A stretch of 64,000 bases of DNA from positions 4,650,001 to 4,714,000 of the forward strand of contig NZ_CP039252.1 of the NCBI RefSeq assembly GCF_004795855.1, given 5' to 3'. The position numbers and the translations under genes are program-made. The DNA is from Hydrogenophaga sp. PAMC20947. GTDB taxonomy: Bacteria > Pseudomonadota > Gammaproteobacteria > Burkholderiales > Burkholderiaceae_C. A model generated the notes under the pieces. The model did not search any database, was not told the DNA's origin, and was given only the letters and a program-made list of their open reading frames with translations. Positions 8,255-17,182 of the stretch are shown in pieces. Within the stretch, counting starts at the first letter, position 1, and each line of letters opens with the position of its first letter.

Positions 8255-9105
8255 CCTCCCTGAACACCCCTGAGCTATCCCAGCTGGGCAAGGCTTCGGC
8301 CTACATCGACCAGTACGACGCTTCTTTGCTGTTTGCATTGCCGCGCGAGCCCAAGCGCACCGAAATCGGCATCAAAGGCCATGTGCCTTTTCTGGGGGCC
8401 GATCTCTGGACCGCGTTTGAGCTCTCGTGGCTCAACCCTCGCGGCAAGCCGCAAGTGGCCATCGCCCACATCACCGTCCCCTGCGAGAGCACCCACATCG
8501 TTGAGAGCAAGTCGTTCAAGCTCTACCTCAACAGCTTCAACAACAGCCGCTTCGAGAGCGCCGACCAGGTGCGCGAGCACATTCGAACCGATGTGAGCGC
8601 GGCCATCTGGCACGGCGGCAAGGTGCAGTCAACGGCTGGCGTGCGCCTGTTGTTGCCCGAGCTGTTTGACTGTGAGCCCATTCGCGAAATGGAAGGCCTG
8701 TCCATCGACCGGCTGGATGTGGAGTGCAGCGTGTACCAGCCGGCGCCCGAGCTCCTGAGCGCGGCGCTGGATGAGAAACCGGTGACCGAGATCCTCACCA
8801 GCGATCTGCTCAAAAGCAATTGCCTGGTCACGGGGCAGCCCGATTGGGGCAGCGTGCAGATCACTTACAGCGGTCCGCAGATCGATCAAGGGGGGTTGCT
8901 GCAGTACATCGTGAGTTTTCGCAACCACAATGAATTCCATGAGCAATGCGTGGAGCGGATCTACATGGACATCATGGCCCGCTGCAAGCCGGCCAAGCTC
9001 AGCGTGGTGGCGCGCTACACGCGCCGAGGGGGTTTGGACATCAACCCCTGGCGCAGCAGCCACCCCCAACTCCCGCCACCGAACGTGCGCAATGCGCGCC
9101 AGTGA
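8251..9105 (+). CDS. queF: NADPH-dependent 7-cyano-7-deazaguanine reductase QueF
   Basis: 284 residues, the long bi-domain type II form as in Escherichia coli. Diagnostic segments are [14 protein letters not shown], the NADPH-binding [11 protein letters not shown] motif, and [15 protein letters not shown] with the catalytic Cys191 and Asp198. [13 protein letters not shown] and the [13 protein letters not shown]-terminus also match. It reduces preQ0 to preQ1 in queuosine biosynthesis for tRNA wobble position 34. The start overlaps the preceding hydrolase stop. No other queuosine genes are in the window. Confidence 0.96.
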   Translation: MTSLNTPELSQLGKASAYIDQYDASLLFALPREPKRTEIGIKGHVPFLGADLWTAFELSWLNPRGKPQVAIAHITVPCESTHIVESKSFKLYLNSFNNSRFESADQVREHIRTDVSAAIWHGGKVQSTAGVRLLLPELFDCEPIREMEGLSIDRLDVECSVYQPAPELLSAALDEKPVTEILTSDLLKSNCLVTGQPDWGSVQITYSGPQIDQGGLLQYIVSFRNHNEFHEQCVERIYMDIMARCKPAKLSVVARYTRRGGLDINPWRSSHPQLPPPNVRNARQ

Positions 9106-9205
9106 CCTTGATGATCTGAACGGCCCATGCTCGCTGATCAAGCCGCTTGGCTTGAAGGTTTTCGGGATCGGCGTGGGGGTCGGGCGCGAGAAACCCCGCA
9201 GACGA

Positions 9206-9226
9206 GCGACCCGGTGATCGGGTCGC
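9206..9226. terminator. stem-loop between convergent queF and anti-sigma genes
   Basis: GCGACCCG (9206-9213) pairs perfectly with CGGGTCGC (9219-9226) around a 5-nt loop. It lies in the gap between convergent genes. It has no T-run, so intrinsic termination is only moderately likely. Confidence 0.45.
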
Positions 9227-9229
9227 CGC

Positions 9230-10009
9230 TCAGATCATCTTCTGGATCAGCGCGCCCTTGAACAACACCGGTCCGGTCGGCCCGGTCTCGCTGGGAACGC
9301 CGCCCTTGGGCTCCAGGCTGATGGCGAGTGTGGGCACTTCGCGCACATCGCCTTCGGCGGCGGCGAGCTTGAGCAGGCGATCCTGAGTCAGCACACCCAA
9401 TGAGCGCGGCCCACCTGAGGGCGGCAAGGCCCAGAGCTGCAACGATTTGTCGGCCGACTCCTGGAAATCACCCACGCGCTGCAGGGTGAGCCGCTTGTTG
9501 TTGGGATCAAAGGTCACCAGCATGGACGGGCTGGCCTGATCGTCGTTCAACACGGCCACGTATTCCACCGCGGGCACGGTGGCGAGCTTGGCCTGCAATT
9601 CGCCAATCTGGGTGCCGAGGTTGTCTTGCAGGCCCACAGCTGTGACCACGGCCAGTACGGTGGCCAATGCGCCCGCAGCGGTGGTGCTGCGCCAGAGGGC
9701 CAGGCTGCGCAACCATCCCGTTGGGGCAGGCTTGGCTGCGGCCTGCCGGGCTGCGGCCATGGTGGCCTGCTCGCGCTCGGCTCGCACCAGGTTGTCGATG
9801 CGCGTCCACACGACCGCCGGGGGTGCGCTGGGGACTTGCAGTTCGTTCATGCTCGCGACGCGGCTTTGCCAGATCAGCGCGGCGGCGCGCACGGGCGCCT
9901 GCTCGCGTGCCAGGGTTTCAAAGCGGCGCCGGGCGCCGCCACGCAGTGTGCCGAGCGCATAGGCGCTGGCCAGCTGTTCCAGCAGTTCGGGGTGTTGGCT
10001 GAGGTTCAT
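9230..10009 (-). CDS. RskA-type anti-sigma factor
   Basis: 259 residues from ATG 10009. An N-terminal cytoplasmic helical part of about 80 residues (LLEQLASAYALGTLRGGARRRFE) resembles the zinc-less anti-sigma domain of RskA-like proteins. One membrane helix follows (GALATVLAVVTAVGL, about residues 110-130), then a periplasmic RskA C-terminal domain with the characteristic LQLWALPPSGGPRSLGVL segment. It should sequester the ECF sigma factor encoded 16 nt upstream at the membrane and release it on an envelope signal. It is the last gene of the DUF3034 operon. A shorter paralogue lies at 19684-20220. Confidence 0.88.
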   Translation of the reverse strand: MNLSQHPELLEQLASAYALGTLRGGARRRFETLAREQAPVRAAALIWQSRVASMNELQVPSAPPAVVWTRIDNLVRAEREQATMAAARQAAAKPAPTGWLRSLALWRSTTAAGALATVLAVVTAVGLQDNLGTQIGELQAKLATVPAVEYVAVLNDDQASPSMLVTFDPNNKRLTLQRVGDFQESADKSLQLWALPPSGGPRSLGVLTQDRLLKLAAAEGDVREVPTLAISLEPKGGVPSETGPTGPVLFKGALIQKMI

Positions 10010-10025
10010 GGTCGTGTCTCTGCCT

Positions 10026-10670
10026 TCAAGCGAAATGCGCCATGCAGCCGCGCAACTGGTCCAGGCCCCGGCGTATCCAGGTCTTGACCGTGCCCAGCGG
10101 CAGCTTGAGCTGTGCGGCGAGTTCGCCATGGCTCAGGTCGCGCAGGTAGGCCAGACTCACCACTTCGCGTTGTTTGTTTTCCAGCTTGCCCAGGCACTGG
10201 TGCAAGGCCCAGGCCTGCTGGCTGGCCAGGCTGGTGTCCATGGGGTTGGGGGAATCCCCTTCAAGGGTTTCGGCCATGGCGCTGTCGTCGATGTCGTCGG
10301 TGAGGTGCTCACGCTCGGCCTTGCGCCGGCGCAGCAAGTCGAGCGACCGGCTGCGCACGATCAGGCCCAGCCACGCCATGGGTGGGCTGAGCGAGGCGCG
10401 GTAGTCGGGCGCGGTGCGCCAGATCTGCATGAAGGTGTCTTGCAGGGCATCTTCGGCCCACTCGCGGTTGCGCACCACCCGCAGCGACAAACCAAACAGC
10501 TTGCCCGAGACCAGCTCATACAAGGCTTTGAGTGCGGCTTCGTCGCGTGCGGCCACGCGATCGATCAGGGACATCAGCAGCGGGTCTGGGTGGTCAAACA
10601 TGCCCGCATTGTGCGGCATGGCGCGCACGGGCGCTGACCGCCAGCTTTTCCAAGGGGCTTGCCATTCCAT
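10026..10670 (-). CDS. ECF-type RNA polymerase sigma factor
   Basis: 214 residues. Region 2 is visible as ALYELVSGKLFGLSLRVVRNREWAEDALQDTF, region 4 as LAYLRDLSHGELAAQLKLPLGTVKTWIRRGLDQLR. The ATG at 10670 overlaps the stop of the preceding gene (TGATG) and is preceded by GGAGG 5 nt upstream, which indicates translational coupling; later ATGs at 10619 and 10601 are less well supported. It directs RNA polymerase to stress promoters when released by the RskA-type anti-sigma factor next door. The target promoters are not known. This class (SigK-like) often regulates its own operon. Confidence 0.9.
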   Translation of the reverse strand: MEWQAPWKSWRSAPVRAMPHNAGMFDHPDPLLMSLIDRVAARDEAALKALYELVSGKLFGLSLRVVRNREWAEDALQDTFMQIWRTAPDYRASLSPPMAWLGLIVRSRSLDLLRRRKAEREHLTDDIDDSAMAETLEGDSPNPMDTSLASQQAWALHQCLGKLENKQREVVSLAYLRDLSHGELAAQLKLPLGTVKTWIRRGLDQLRGCMAHFA

Positions 10671-11356
10671 CACGACCTCCGGCGGCGGGGTGTGATGCGG
10701 GTGGGCACGTCCACGGCCGTGAGCGGCTTGATCGTGATCGGCATGGGGCTGGCTTCGATCAACTGCTCAGCGTGCCAGATGCGCACTTTGGCCGCTCCTT
10801 CTGGCAGGTTGGGCAGCATGGCCACACCCTGATCGTCGGTCTTCACCGCCCAGGGGCTGTCGGTCACATAGATGCTGCCGCGCATCGATCCATGGATGTG
10901 GCAGCCCAGTTGCAGCGGACCGGTTTGCGTCAGCACCACGCTGCCCGACTCGGCGGGTTTGCCTTCGATCTTGCCGCCCATGCGCAGCTCGAAGCCACTG
11001 CCGGGCGCCGCGTTCAGTCCCGCCAGGCCGCCGGGCAGCCCACGCACGTGGTGTTCCCAGCCGTCCAGGTTGGTGAAAATCACCTTGGAGCCCAACGGGA
11101 TCACGCTCACGGCAGGCACAAACTGCATCTTTTGTTGGGCGATGTGTGTGTCGACCGCCGTTGGCGCGGGCGGGCGCTGCGCGGTGGCGTCGGGCTCCAC
11201 GATCACCACGGCGTCGGGCAACGGTGTGCCGTCGCGCGCCAGTACGGTGACTTGCAGGGTGGCCGCAGCAGCGGCACTCGACAGCAGCCCGCAGGCCAGC
11301 GCCCAGCCGAGTGGGCGGGCGAATGGGCGAATGAAAGGGCGGCAGCGCGCGCTCAT
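10670..11356 (-). CDS. exported cupredoxin-like (methylamine utilization-type) protein
   Basis: 228 residues with a signal peptide of about 31 residues ending in SSAAAAA. The mature part is a plastocyanin-like beta fold. Candidate copper ligands are His in WEHHVRG and Cys-x-His-x-x-x-Met in LGCHIHGSM, typical of type I copper sites. A transthyretin-like C-terminal extension (MLPNLPEGAAKVRIWHAE) follows. It should act in the periplasm as a small copper or electron carrier. Its start overlaps the globin stop by 4 nt and its stop overlaps the sigma factor start, so the operon is tightly coupled. Confidence 0.85.
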   Translation of the reverse strand: MSARCRPFIRPFARPLGWALACGLLSSAAAAATLQVTVLARDGTPLPDAVVIVEPDATAQRPPAPTAVDTHIAQQKMQFVPAVSVIPLGSKVIFTNLDGWEHHVRGLPGGLAGLNAAPGSGFELRMGGKIEGKPAESGSVVLTQTGPLQLGCHIHGSMRGSIYVTDSPWAVKTDDQGVAMLPNLPEGAAKVRIWHAEQLIEASPMPITIKPLTAVDVPTRITPRRRRS

Positions 11357-11847
11357 CGGGTGTTCACCACGTCGCGGTGCATGGGGGCGAGCAGCGCCAG
11401 CATCTGGTTTTGCCGTGTGAACGGAATGCCTCGCGCGTCCATGCTCTGTTGCAGCACCTCCACCAGCGCATTGAAATGGGCACGGGTCACGTCCATGTTG
11501 CTGTGGGCTGTTTTCATGTCAGGGCCCTTGTAGACGCAGGGGCCACCGGAGAGCTGGCACAACTGGTCACCCAACTGCTGGGCGAGGTTCGCCAGGTTGG
11601 TCTCTTTGAATTGATCGCCGATGCGGGCATCGGCGCGCAGGCGCTGCACGAAATCGGCCATGAGGGTGCGGATGCCGGCCTCTTCACCAAAGGCTTCGTA
11701 CAGGCCGGCAGCGGGCGCGACCGGGTAGGCGCTGGCCGCGCTGGGTACCGGCATCTGGGGTGCTGCAGTCTGGGCCATGGCGATGGAGCTGGCTGTGCTC
11801 AAGAGCGCGGCGATGGACAAGGCGAGGGTATTGAGCGGGTATTTCAT
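11353..11847 (-). CDS. exported group 1 truncated haemoglobin
   Basis: 164 residues: a signal peptide (about 1-25, ending SIAMAQ), a Pro/Ala-rich linker, and a group 1 globin domain from about residue 48. The proximal haem ligand is probably His115 in MKTAHSNM, followed by the helix MDVTRAHFNALVEVL typical of truncated globins. Most truncated globins are cytoplasmic, so a secreted form is unusual; here it probably binds oxygen or NO in the periplasm. It sits between DUF3034 and the copper protein in an ECF-sigma operon, which suggests a shared envelope redox task. Confidence 0.88.
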   Translation of the reverse strand: MKYPLNTLALSIAALLSTASSIAMAQTAAPQMPVPSAASAYPVAPAAGLYEAFGEEAGIRTLMADFVQRLRADARIGDQFKETNLANLAQQLGDQLCQLSGGPCVYKGPDMKTAHSNMDVTRAHFNALVEVLQQSMDARGIPFTRQNQMLALLAPMHRDVVNTR

Positions 11848-11933
11848 GGGGTGGTGCTTTGATGGGGTGCAGGGGTGAAAGAGGGCGGGGCTTGGGGTGC
11901 TGTTGGGGTTTGGGTTCGGGTTCGGAACGCCGC

Positions 11934-12890
11934 TCAGAACGCGAGCTGGGCCGAGACGTAAACGCCGGTCTGGCGTTTGCCTCCGGTGGTGGCGGGAACG
12001 ATGCGGCCCAGGTCGACATAGGCGGCGGTCAGTGAGACGTTTTTGCTGGGCGCCCAGGCCACAAAGATGTCCTTCCAGTCGTCACCGCGCAGGCCATCGC
12101 CCAGGCCGGCTGCGGCGCCGGCTCGCTGGAGCTTGTTGGGCATGCCGCGGTATTCAAAACCGACGGCCAGGTTGTTGCGGATCAGGTAGGCCACCGAGAT
12201 TTCGGGCTGGATCTCATAGCCGTTGTCGGCTCCGCCGAGCGTGGCGCCAAAGCCCAGCAGACCGTTCTGGTTGGCCTTGGTGGCGCGCAGCGTGCCGTTC
12301 ACCACGATGCCTTGCGCAAGAAAGAGTTTGGTGGCGCTGACATAGACATCGGTGCCGGTGCGCTTGGCACCCAGCGCGTCAAGCGTGCCGTCCAGGCCGC
12401 TGGACTCCAGCTGTTTGGCCTGCACGCCCACGGCGATCTGCGGCATGAGGGTGTCGCTGTCAAGCACGGCATCGCCCGCCACGCGCAGCTTGGCGCCGAT
12501 GATGTTCTGCCGCAAATGCAGGCCGGGCAGGCCCAGCAGCTGGCCGGTGATGCCGGTGTTGAAATCCTGGCGCGCCACCGAGAGCTCCACGCGGTTGTTG
12601 AAGGCCACCGCCGCACCGGCCACGGTCAGGCCGTAGTCCTGCGTTTTCGCATGGCTGACAAAGGCCGACACACCGGTCTCGCCTTCGGTGGCCTGGGTGC
12701 CGATCACCGCCCATGGCGACAGACCGCCACCCGCGGCGCCTTCGATGGTGCTCACACCACCGGTGAGCAAGAGTTTGCCGGTGTCGGCGTGGGCGGGAGA
12801 CAAGCCTGCCATCAAGGCAGCAGCGGCGGCCAAAGGCAATAGGACGCTTGTGCGGTGGGTCTTGGCGTGGGTTGTGGTGGTGTGCGTCAT
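11934..12890 (-). CDS. DUF3034 family outer membrane beta-barrel protein
   Basis: 318 residues with a long, His/Thr-rich N-region and a signal peptide ending in PAHA (about residue 35). The mature part is a series of amphipathic beta-strands with Gly-rich turns and ends in the aromatic SAQLAF, the usual outer membrane insertion signal. DUF3034 proteins are uncharacterised and commonly sit beside a globin, a copper protein and an ECF sigma/anti-sigma pair in Betaproteobacteria. It is the first gene of the operon, so its promoter lies in 12891-13146, shared with the divergent DUF3455 gene. Confidence 0.82.
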   Translation of the reverse strand: MTHTTTTHAKTHRTSVLLPLAAAAALMAGLSPAHADTGKLLLTGGVSTIEGAAGGGLSPWAVIGTQATEGETGVSAFVSHAKTQDYGLTVAGAAVAFNNRVELSVARQDFNTGITGQLLGLPGLHLRQNIIGAKLRVAGDAVLDSDTLMPQIAVGVQAKQLESSGLDGTLDALGAKRTGTDVYVSATKLFLAQGIVVNGTLRATKANQNGLLGFGATLGGADNGYEIQPEISVAYLIRNNLAVGFEYRGMPNKLQRAGAAAGLGDGLRGDDWKDIFVAWAPSKNVSLTAAYVDLGRIVPATTGGKRQTGVYVSAQLAF

Positions 12891-13146
12891 GGTCTTTTGA
12901 AGGGGCGAAAGGGTCGTCGCGACCGGGAGGGTGGGGGCCGGTGCCTTCAGTGCGGGGCATTGATGAGGCTGGCCAACCCACTACGCAGCGCCATCGGTTA
13001 TGGATTCACGGCCTGTCGATAACCCCAAAACATTTGTGGGATTTCTGAATCCGGGGGCCAGGGCCTTGCGTATCCGGGTGGTCGGTCCTGCTTTGCGGGG
13101 CTTCGGCTGTTTTGAGACCCATCACCACAACCCACAGGACTCCACC

Positions 13147-13764
13147 ATGAACAAACTTGCTGCTTCCTCCCCTTCTTCCCACATTGCACGGCCGTCTTTG
13201 CGCCTGACCCGTTCCACACTCAACACCGCCTTGGCCACCACCGCCCTGATCGGCCTCACAGCTTGCGCCGGCAACATGGCCACCCAGCCCGACCAAATGG
13301 CTTCGGCCAGCATGGTGCCCGAGACCATGCAGGTTCCCCCAGGCCACAAGGTGGCCCTTGAAACCGTGGGCATGGGCCTGATCACCTACGAATGCCGCGT
13401 CAAGAAAGATATGGCCGGCGCATACGAATGGGCCTTCGCCGGCCCTGACGCCAAGCTGATGGACCGCAGCGGGAAGCAGGTGGGCAAGTACTACGGCCCG
13501 CCCGCCACCTGGGAAGCGGTGGACGGCTCCAGGATCACGGGCAAACAGATCGCCGTGGCCCCGGGCGGTGCGGGCAATATCCCGCTGCAGTTGGTGCAGG
13601 CCAACCCGGCCATGGGCCAGGGGGCGATGACGGGCGTGACCTACATCCAGCGCCTGAAGACCCAGGGCGGTGTCGCACCCACGGCCGATTGCGGCGCGCC
13701 CAATGTGGGCGCCAAGCTCACCGTGAACTACCAGGCCGACTACATCTTCTGGAAAGCGGTCTGA
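13147..13764 (+). CDS. DUF3455 domain lipoprotein
   Basis: 205 residues from ATG 13147, which follows a CACAGGAC site. The N-terminus is a lipoprotein signal with the lipobox LTAC placing Cys40. The mature domain has the DUF3455 features: VPPGHKVALE, YECR, and AYEWAFAGPDAKLMD with a KYYGPPATWEAVDGS segment. Function is unknown. It is divergent from the DUF3034/globin/ECF operon across 256 bp, and joint control by that sigma factor is plausible but not shown. Confidence 0.85.
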   Translation: MNKLAASSPSSHIARPSLRLTRSTLNTALATTALIGLTACAGNMATQPDQMASASMVPETMQVPPGHKVALETVGMGLITYECRVKKDMAGAYEWAFAGPDAKLMDRSGKQVGKYYGPPATWEAVDGSRITGKQIAVAPGGAGNIPLQLVQANPAMGQGAMTGVTYIQRLKTQGGVAPTADCGAPNVGAKLTVNYQADYIFWKAV

Positions 13765-13786
13765 CCCTTCAGCGGAGGCAGAATCC

Positions 13787-13819
13787 AGCCCGGGAGGCCT
13801 GGGTCTTCCGGGCTTTTTT
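13787..13819 (+). terminator. rho-independent terminator after DUF3455 gene
   Basis: AGCCCGG (13787-13793) pairs with CCGGGCT (13808-13814), followed by a run of six T. It terminates the DUF3455 gene before the convergent deacetylase-like gene. Confidence 0.85.
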
Positions 13820-13848
13820 GTGGTTTTGCGGGTTCAGTGTTCCGTGGC

Positions 13849-14910
13849 TCACGCCGCCATCTGGAAACCTTGCAGCAGGTTCACGGCGTTTGTGCCCACC
13901 TCGTTCACCGCGTAGCCGCCCTCAAAGGTGAACACGGTGGGCAGGTCGGCGTCGGCCAGCCGACGGCCGATGGTGGTGTAGTCACCGCTCTTGAGCGTGA
14001 AACCCGAAATCGGATCGCCTTCAAACGTATCGAGACCCATGGGGACCACCAATGCCTGGGCCTTGAACGTGTGCGCCGCGTCCAGGGCCTGGTCCAGTGC
14101 CTTGATCCAGGGCATGAAGCCGGTGCCGCGGGCCAATGGCAGGTTGAGGTTGAAGCCTTCGCCAAAATCGGCGCCCCGTTCGTCGGCATGGCCGAGGTAG
14201 AAGGGGTATTCGGTGAGGGGATCGCCGTGGATGGACACGGTGAGCACATCGGGGCGCTCATAAAAGATCGTCTGGGTGCCGTTGCCGTGGTGGTAGTCGA
14301 TGTCGAGCACCGCCACCCGCTCGAAGCCCCGGCTGCGCAGGGCCTGCGCAGCGATGGCGGCGTTGTTGATGAAGCAGTAGCCACCAAAAAAATCGGGCCC
14401 TGCGTGGTGTCCGGGCGGACGGGTCAAAGCGAAAGCACTGCGGGCGCCAGCGGCCACGCTTTGGGCGGCCGCCAGCGCGCAGGCTGCGCCCATGCGGGCT
14501 GCGGCCCACGTGCCACGGGTCAGCGGGCTGCCAGAGTCAAAAGCAAATGCGCCGAGGCGGGCCGCGAAGTTCTCGGGCAGCACATCGGTGCGAAAACCGT
14601 GGCGATTGGGCATGGGCCAAATCGAAGGCAAGGCGTCGCGATCGGCATTGAAGGGGTCCATGGCCACCCACTCGGCCCAGGCGCCCTTCAGGAAATCCAG
14701 ATACCGCCCGCTGTGCACGCTGGCGAGCGCTGCATCCAGGTCCGCGTCCAGCACCGCCGGCACGAGCCGATCGCCCAAAGGGCGTTGCTCCAGCGCCTGC
14801 ATGACAAAGTCGAGCCGCGCCGGGACTTCGTGGCAGTCCACCATGCGGCCGCGGAACATTTCCTGTCGGCCCGCATGGAGCAGGTGGTCGGGGTTGTGAA
14901 AAGTCTTCAT
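13849..14910 (-). CDS. histone deacetylase/acetylpolyamine amidohydrolase family protein
   Basis: 353 residues of the arginase-deacetylase fold. The active site is intact: tandem His168-His169 in RPPGHHA, zinc ligands Asp205 and His207 in DIDYHHGNGT, Asp294 in GLDTFEGDP, and the transition-state Tyr333 in EGGY. The length and insert pattern match bacterial acetylpolyamine amidohydrolases, which remove acetyl groups from polyamines or other small amines. The physiological substrate is not certain. It is a single gene, convergent with DUF3455. Confidence 0.9.
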   Translation of the reverse strand: MKTFHNPDHLLHAGRQEMFRGRMVDCHEVPARLDFVMQALEQRPLGDRLVPAVLDADLDAALASVHSGRYLDFLKGAWAEWVAMDPFNADRDALPSIWPMPNRHGFRTDVLPENFAARLGAFAFDSGSPLTRGTWAAARMGAACALAAAQSVAAGARSAFALTRPPGHHAGPDFFGGYCFINNAAIAAQALRSRGFERVAVLDIDYHHGNGTQTIFYERPDVLTVSIHGDPLTEYPFYLGHADERGADFGEGFNLNLPLARGTGFMPWIKALDQALDAAHTFKAQALVVPMGLDTFEGDPISGFTLKSGDYTTIGRRLADADLPTVFTFEGGYAVNEVGTNAVNLLQGFQMAA

Positions 14911-15189
14911 GACCGAATTTTCGCATCTGGGCCAGGAGCCTTCTGCCGTGCAGGCACAGGGGCGCTGATCCCGGGCGAGCAGATCCCTGGGGGCGCTGTG
15001 CAGCGCTGCCGGGCTGGGGTGTCCTCATATTCCAGGATGCCGTGCGGTAGTTCTCAACACCTTGGCTTGTGTTGGCGGGTTACAGTTTGAAACAAAATAG
15101 AATCACACTCACGGTCCGAAACGACCCGCAGAACCGCGCGGCGCTTGGGCCGGCGGAGGCAACAAGGTCAAGCAGTGGTGGAAGGGGGT

Positions 15190-16407
15190 ATGTCGGTTGC
15201 TGAATTGGTGGTGTGGGCGGGCATGGCCGGCGCTGTGGGCGTGCTGTGTCTGGTGGCGCTCGGCGACTGGTTGGTGCAACGCACGGCAGATACCGCTCGT
15301 GGCCTGGCTTTTATCTCGATGATGGGCGGCGCTTCCGTGCTGATGTCGGGATTGCCCGAGCAGGTATGGCCCTTGCTGGATCCTCTGGCGCTGCTGTCCC
15401 TCAAGGCGACGCTGGGGCCCATGAGCGGGGCGTTGGCCTTGGGCTATCTGGGTGCCTGGCTGGAGGCTGGCCGCAGCGAGACCTGGATTCGGCGGGCACT
15501 GTGGCTGGGGAGTTTTCTGCTGGTGCTGGGGTCGGTCGGCCTGGCGATGGCGGCGGTTCTGACCGGTGGGCGCCATGCGTTTCAGGTGCTCGCCGTGTCG
15601 GGCGCCATGACGCTGCTCATGGTGGTTTTGGCGCTGGTGGTGAGTGTGCGGGGTGCCATGCTGGGTGACCGGTTGGCGCGCTGGATGGTGGTGGCTTGTG
15701 CCTGTCTCGGCGCGAGCGTGGTGGGTTTGTACGCCAAAGGCCTGGGGGTTTCCGGGCCGGGTGTCTTTCTCTGGTTCTGCACGGCGCTGTTCTCGGTGGC
15801 CTATTTCCTGATCGTGATCGCCTTGACCATTCAACGCAACCGGGAGGTGCGTCGCCTGCGTCACCTGGCGGCAGGCTTGTCGGCCCAGGACTATGCCATT
15901 CCGATGCCCCAGGGTTCCTTGTTGATTCCTCGGGTGGCCGAGGCGATGTGGCGCAGCCACCGGCTGGAGCGACCGTGCGTGGTGGCGGCTTTGGTGGTGC
16001 GCAACCTGTACGAGTTGGGCGATCAGGTCGAGCAGGGTTTTGAGGCCCAGATTCTCGCTGTGCTGGCCGCGCGTGTGCGCCGGCATGTGGGCTTTCGAAA
16101 CGTGGTGGGTCTCTACCATCCGCGCTGTTTCATTCTGGCGGTGTCCTCCAGCCAGGATCCCCGGCGCGGCGAGCTATTGGTGGAAGCCTTGTTGCAATCG
16201 GTGTGCGAGCGCGTTAGGGTGGGCTCGACCGATCAGCATTTCAATTTCTGGCCCAACGTGGCGGTGGGGGTGGTCGATGTGACGCACTCGCCGGTGGACG
16301 CACTGGCTGCCATCGACCGCGCCGAGCAGCTGGCACTGGAAAGTCCGGCCTGGAAGGACCCAGACGGCAGGTGGGAAGACGCCGAGACCCGGCCTTCGGC
16401 CTTGTAA
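15190..16407 (+). CDS. membrane protein with degenerate GGDEF-like domain
   Basis: 405 residues from ATG 15190, which has a strong GGAAGGGGG site (the frame opens earlier, at 15145). About seven hydrophobic helices fill residues 1-215 in a 7TM sensor-like arrangement. A cytoplasmic domain of about 180 residues follows with the overall strand/helix pattern of a diguanylate cyclase. Where GGDEF would be expected the sequence reads LYHPRCF, so cyclase activity is unlikely. It may bind a partner or ligand instead. It stands alone after a promoter region with an A/T-rich segment near 15085. Confidence 0.6.
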   Translation: MSVAELVVWAGMAGAVGVLCLVALGDWLVQRTADTARGLAFISMMGGASVLMSGLPEQVWPLLDPLALLSLKATLGPMSGALALGYLGAWLEAGRSETWIRRALWLGSFLLVLGSVGLAMAAVLTGGRHAFQVLAVSGAMTLLMVVLALVVSVRGAMLGDRLARWMVVACACLGASVVGLYAKGLGVSGPGVFLWFCTALFSVAYFLIVIALTIQRNREVRRLRHLAAGLSAQDYAIPMPQGSLLIPRVAEAMWRSHRLERPCVVAALVVRNLYELGDQVEQGFEAQILAVLAARVRRHVGFRNVVGLYHPRCFILAVSSSQDPRRGELLVEALLQSVCERVRVGSTDQHFNFWPNVAVGVVDVTHSPVDALAAIDRAEQLALESPAWKDPDGRWEDAETRPSAL

Positions 16408-16536
16408 GTTCGTCAGACGGCACTGGCCTTTGGCCCCTCGGGGCTGGACACCAGTCCTCAGCCTGGTTTAAGTTTTGACGTGTTGAATGGATGGTCAGAA
16501 CCGTTTCCATAGACTTGCCAACCACCGGAGTAACCC

Positions 16537-17133
16537 ATGCAATCGACCACCTTGACCACCTTCCGTTTTCCCGAAGGCACCCACATTGCCCGGGCACAGC
16601 CCGCGGCAGGCCAACCGGTCACGCTGGAATCCCCTGCGCGTGCGGTGATGACCGATCTGACCCATGTGCGCGCGGCCACCATCAGCCCCGACACGCCCTT
16701 GGTGCAGGCACGCCAGACCATGATTCATCAAGGCGTTCGCCTGCTGTTTGTGGTGAGCCAGATGCCCGATGTGGAAGGCCTGATCACGAGCACCGATCTT
16801 GAGGGCGAGCGTCCGATGCAGGTGTTGTCTCGCCGCGGCGTGAAACACGGCGATCTGGTGGTGTCTGACGTCATGTCGCCACTGACCGCCCTGGACGCCA
16901 TCGATCTGGCTGATCTGGCGCACGCCAATGTGGGCAAGGTTGTGGCCACGCTCCAGCACCTGGGTCGGCGCCACTTGCTCGTGATCGAAAAGGCGCGCGA
17001 CCTGGAAGGCGCTCCGCGGGTTCGGGGCGTGATTTCGCTGGCGCAGGTGGAGCGGCAGCTGGGCCACCCCATTCCACTGGTGGAAATGGCTCACAACTTC
17101 GCCGAACTCAGCGCCTCGCTTTCAGCGGTCTGA
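16537..17133 (+). CDS. CBS domain-containing protein
   Basis: 198 residues with two CBS modules. The first runs through VMTDLTHVRAATISPDTPLVQARQTMIHQGVRLLFVV and GLITSTDL, the second through VSDVMSP, HLGRRHLLVIE and VRGVISLAQ. Paired CBS modules bind adenine nucleotides and act as energy or redox sensors in the cytoplasm. No catalytic domain is attached, so it is a stand-alone regulator. It precedes, convergently, the crotonase gene. Confidence 0.88.
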   Translation: MQSTTLTTFRFPEGTHIARAQPAAGQPVTLESPARAVMTDLTHVRAATISPDTPLVQARQTMIHQGVRLLFVVSQMPDVEGLITSTDLEGERPMQVLSRRGVKHGDLVVSDVMSPLTALDAIDLADLAHANVGKVVATLQHLGRRHLLVIEKARDLEGAPRVRGVISLAQVERQLGHPIPLVEMAHNFAELSASLSAV

Positions 17134-17182
17134 GTTTTGCCGCTGCCAGCCGAGTGCCCCGCGTGAGGCGGGGCGGCTGGTG

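Noticed and set aside
13837..15090. 417-codon plus-strand frame over the deacetylase-like gene
   Set aside because: Shadow of a gene with an intact catalytic site on the other strand.
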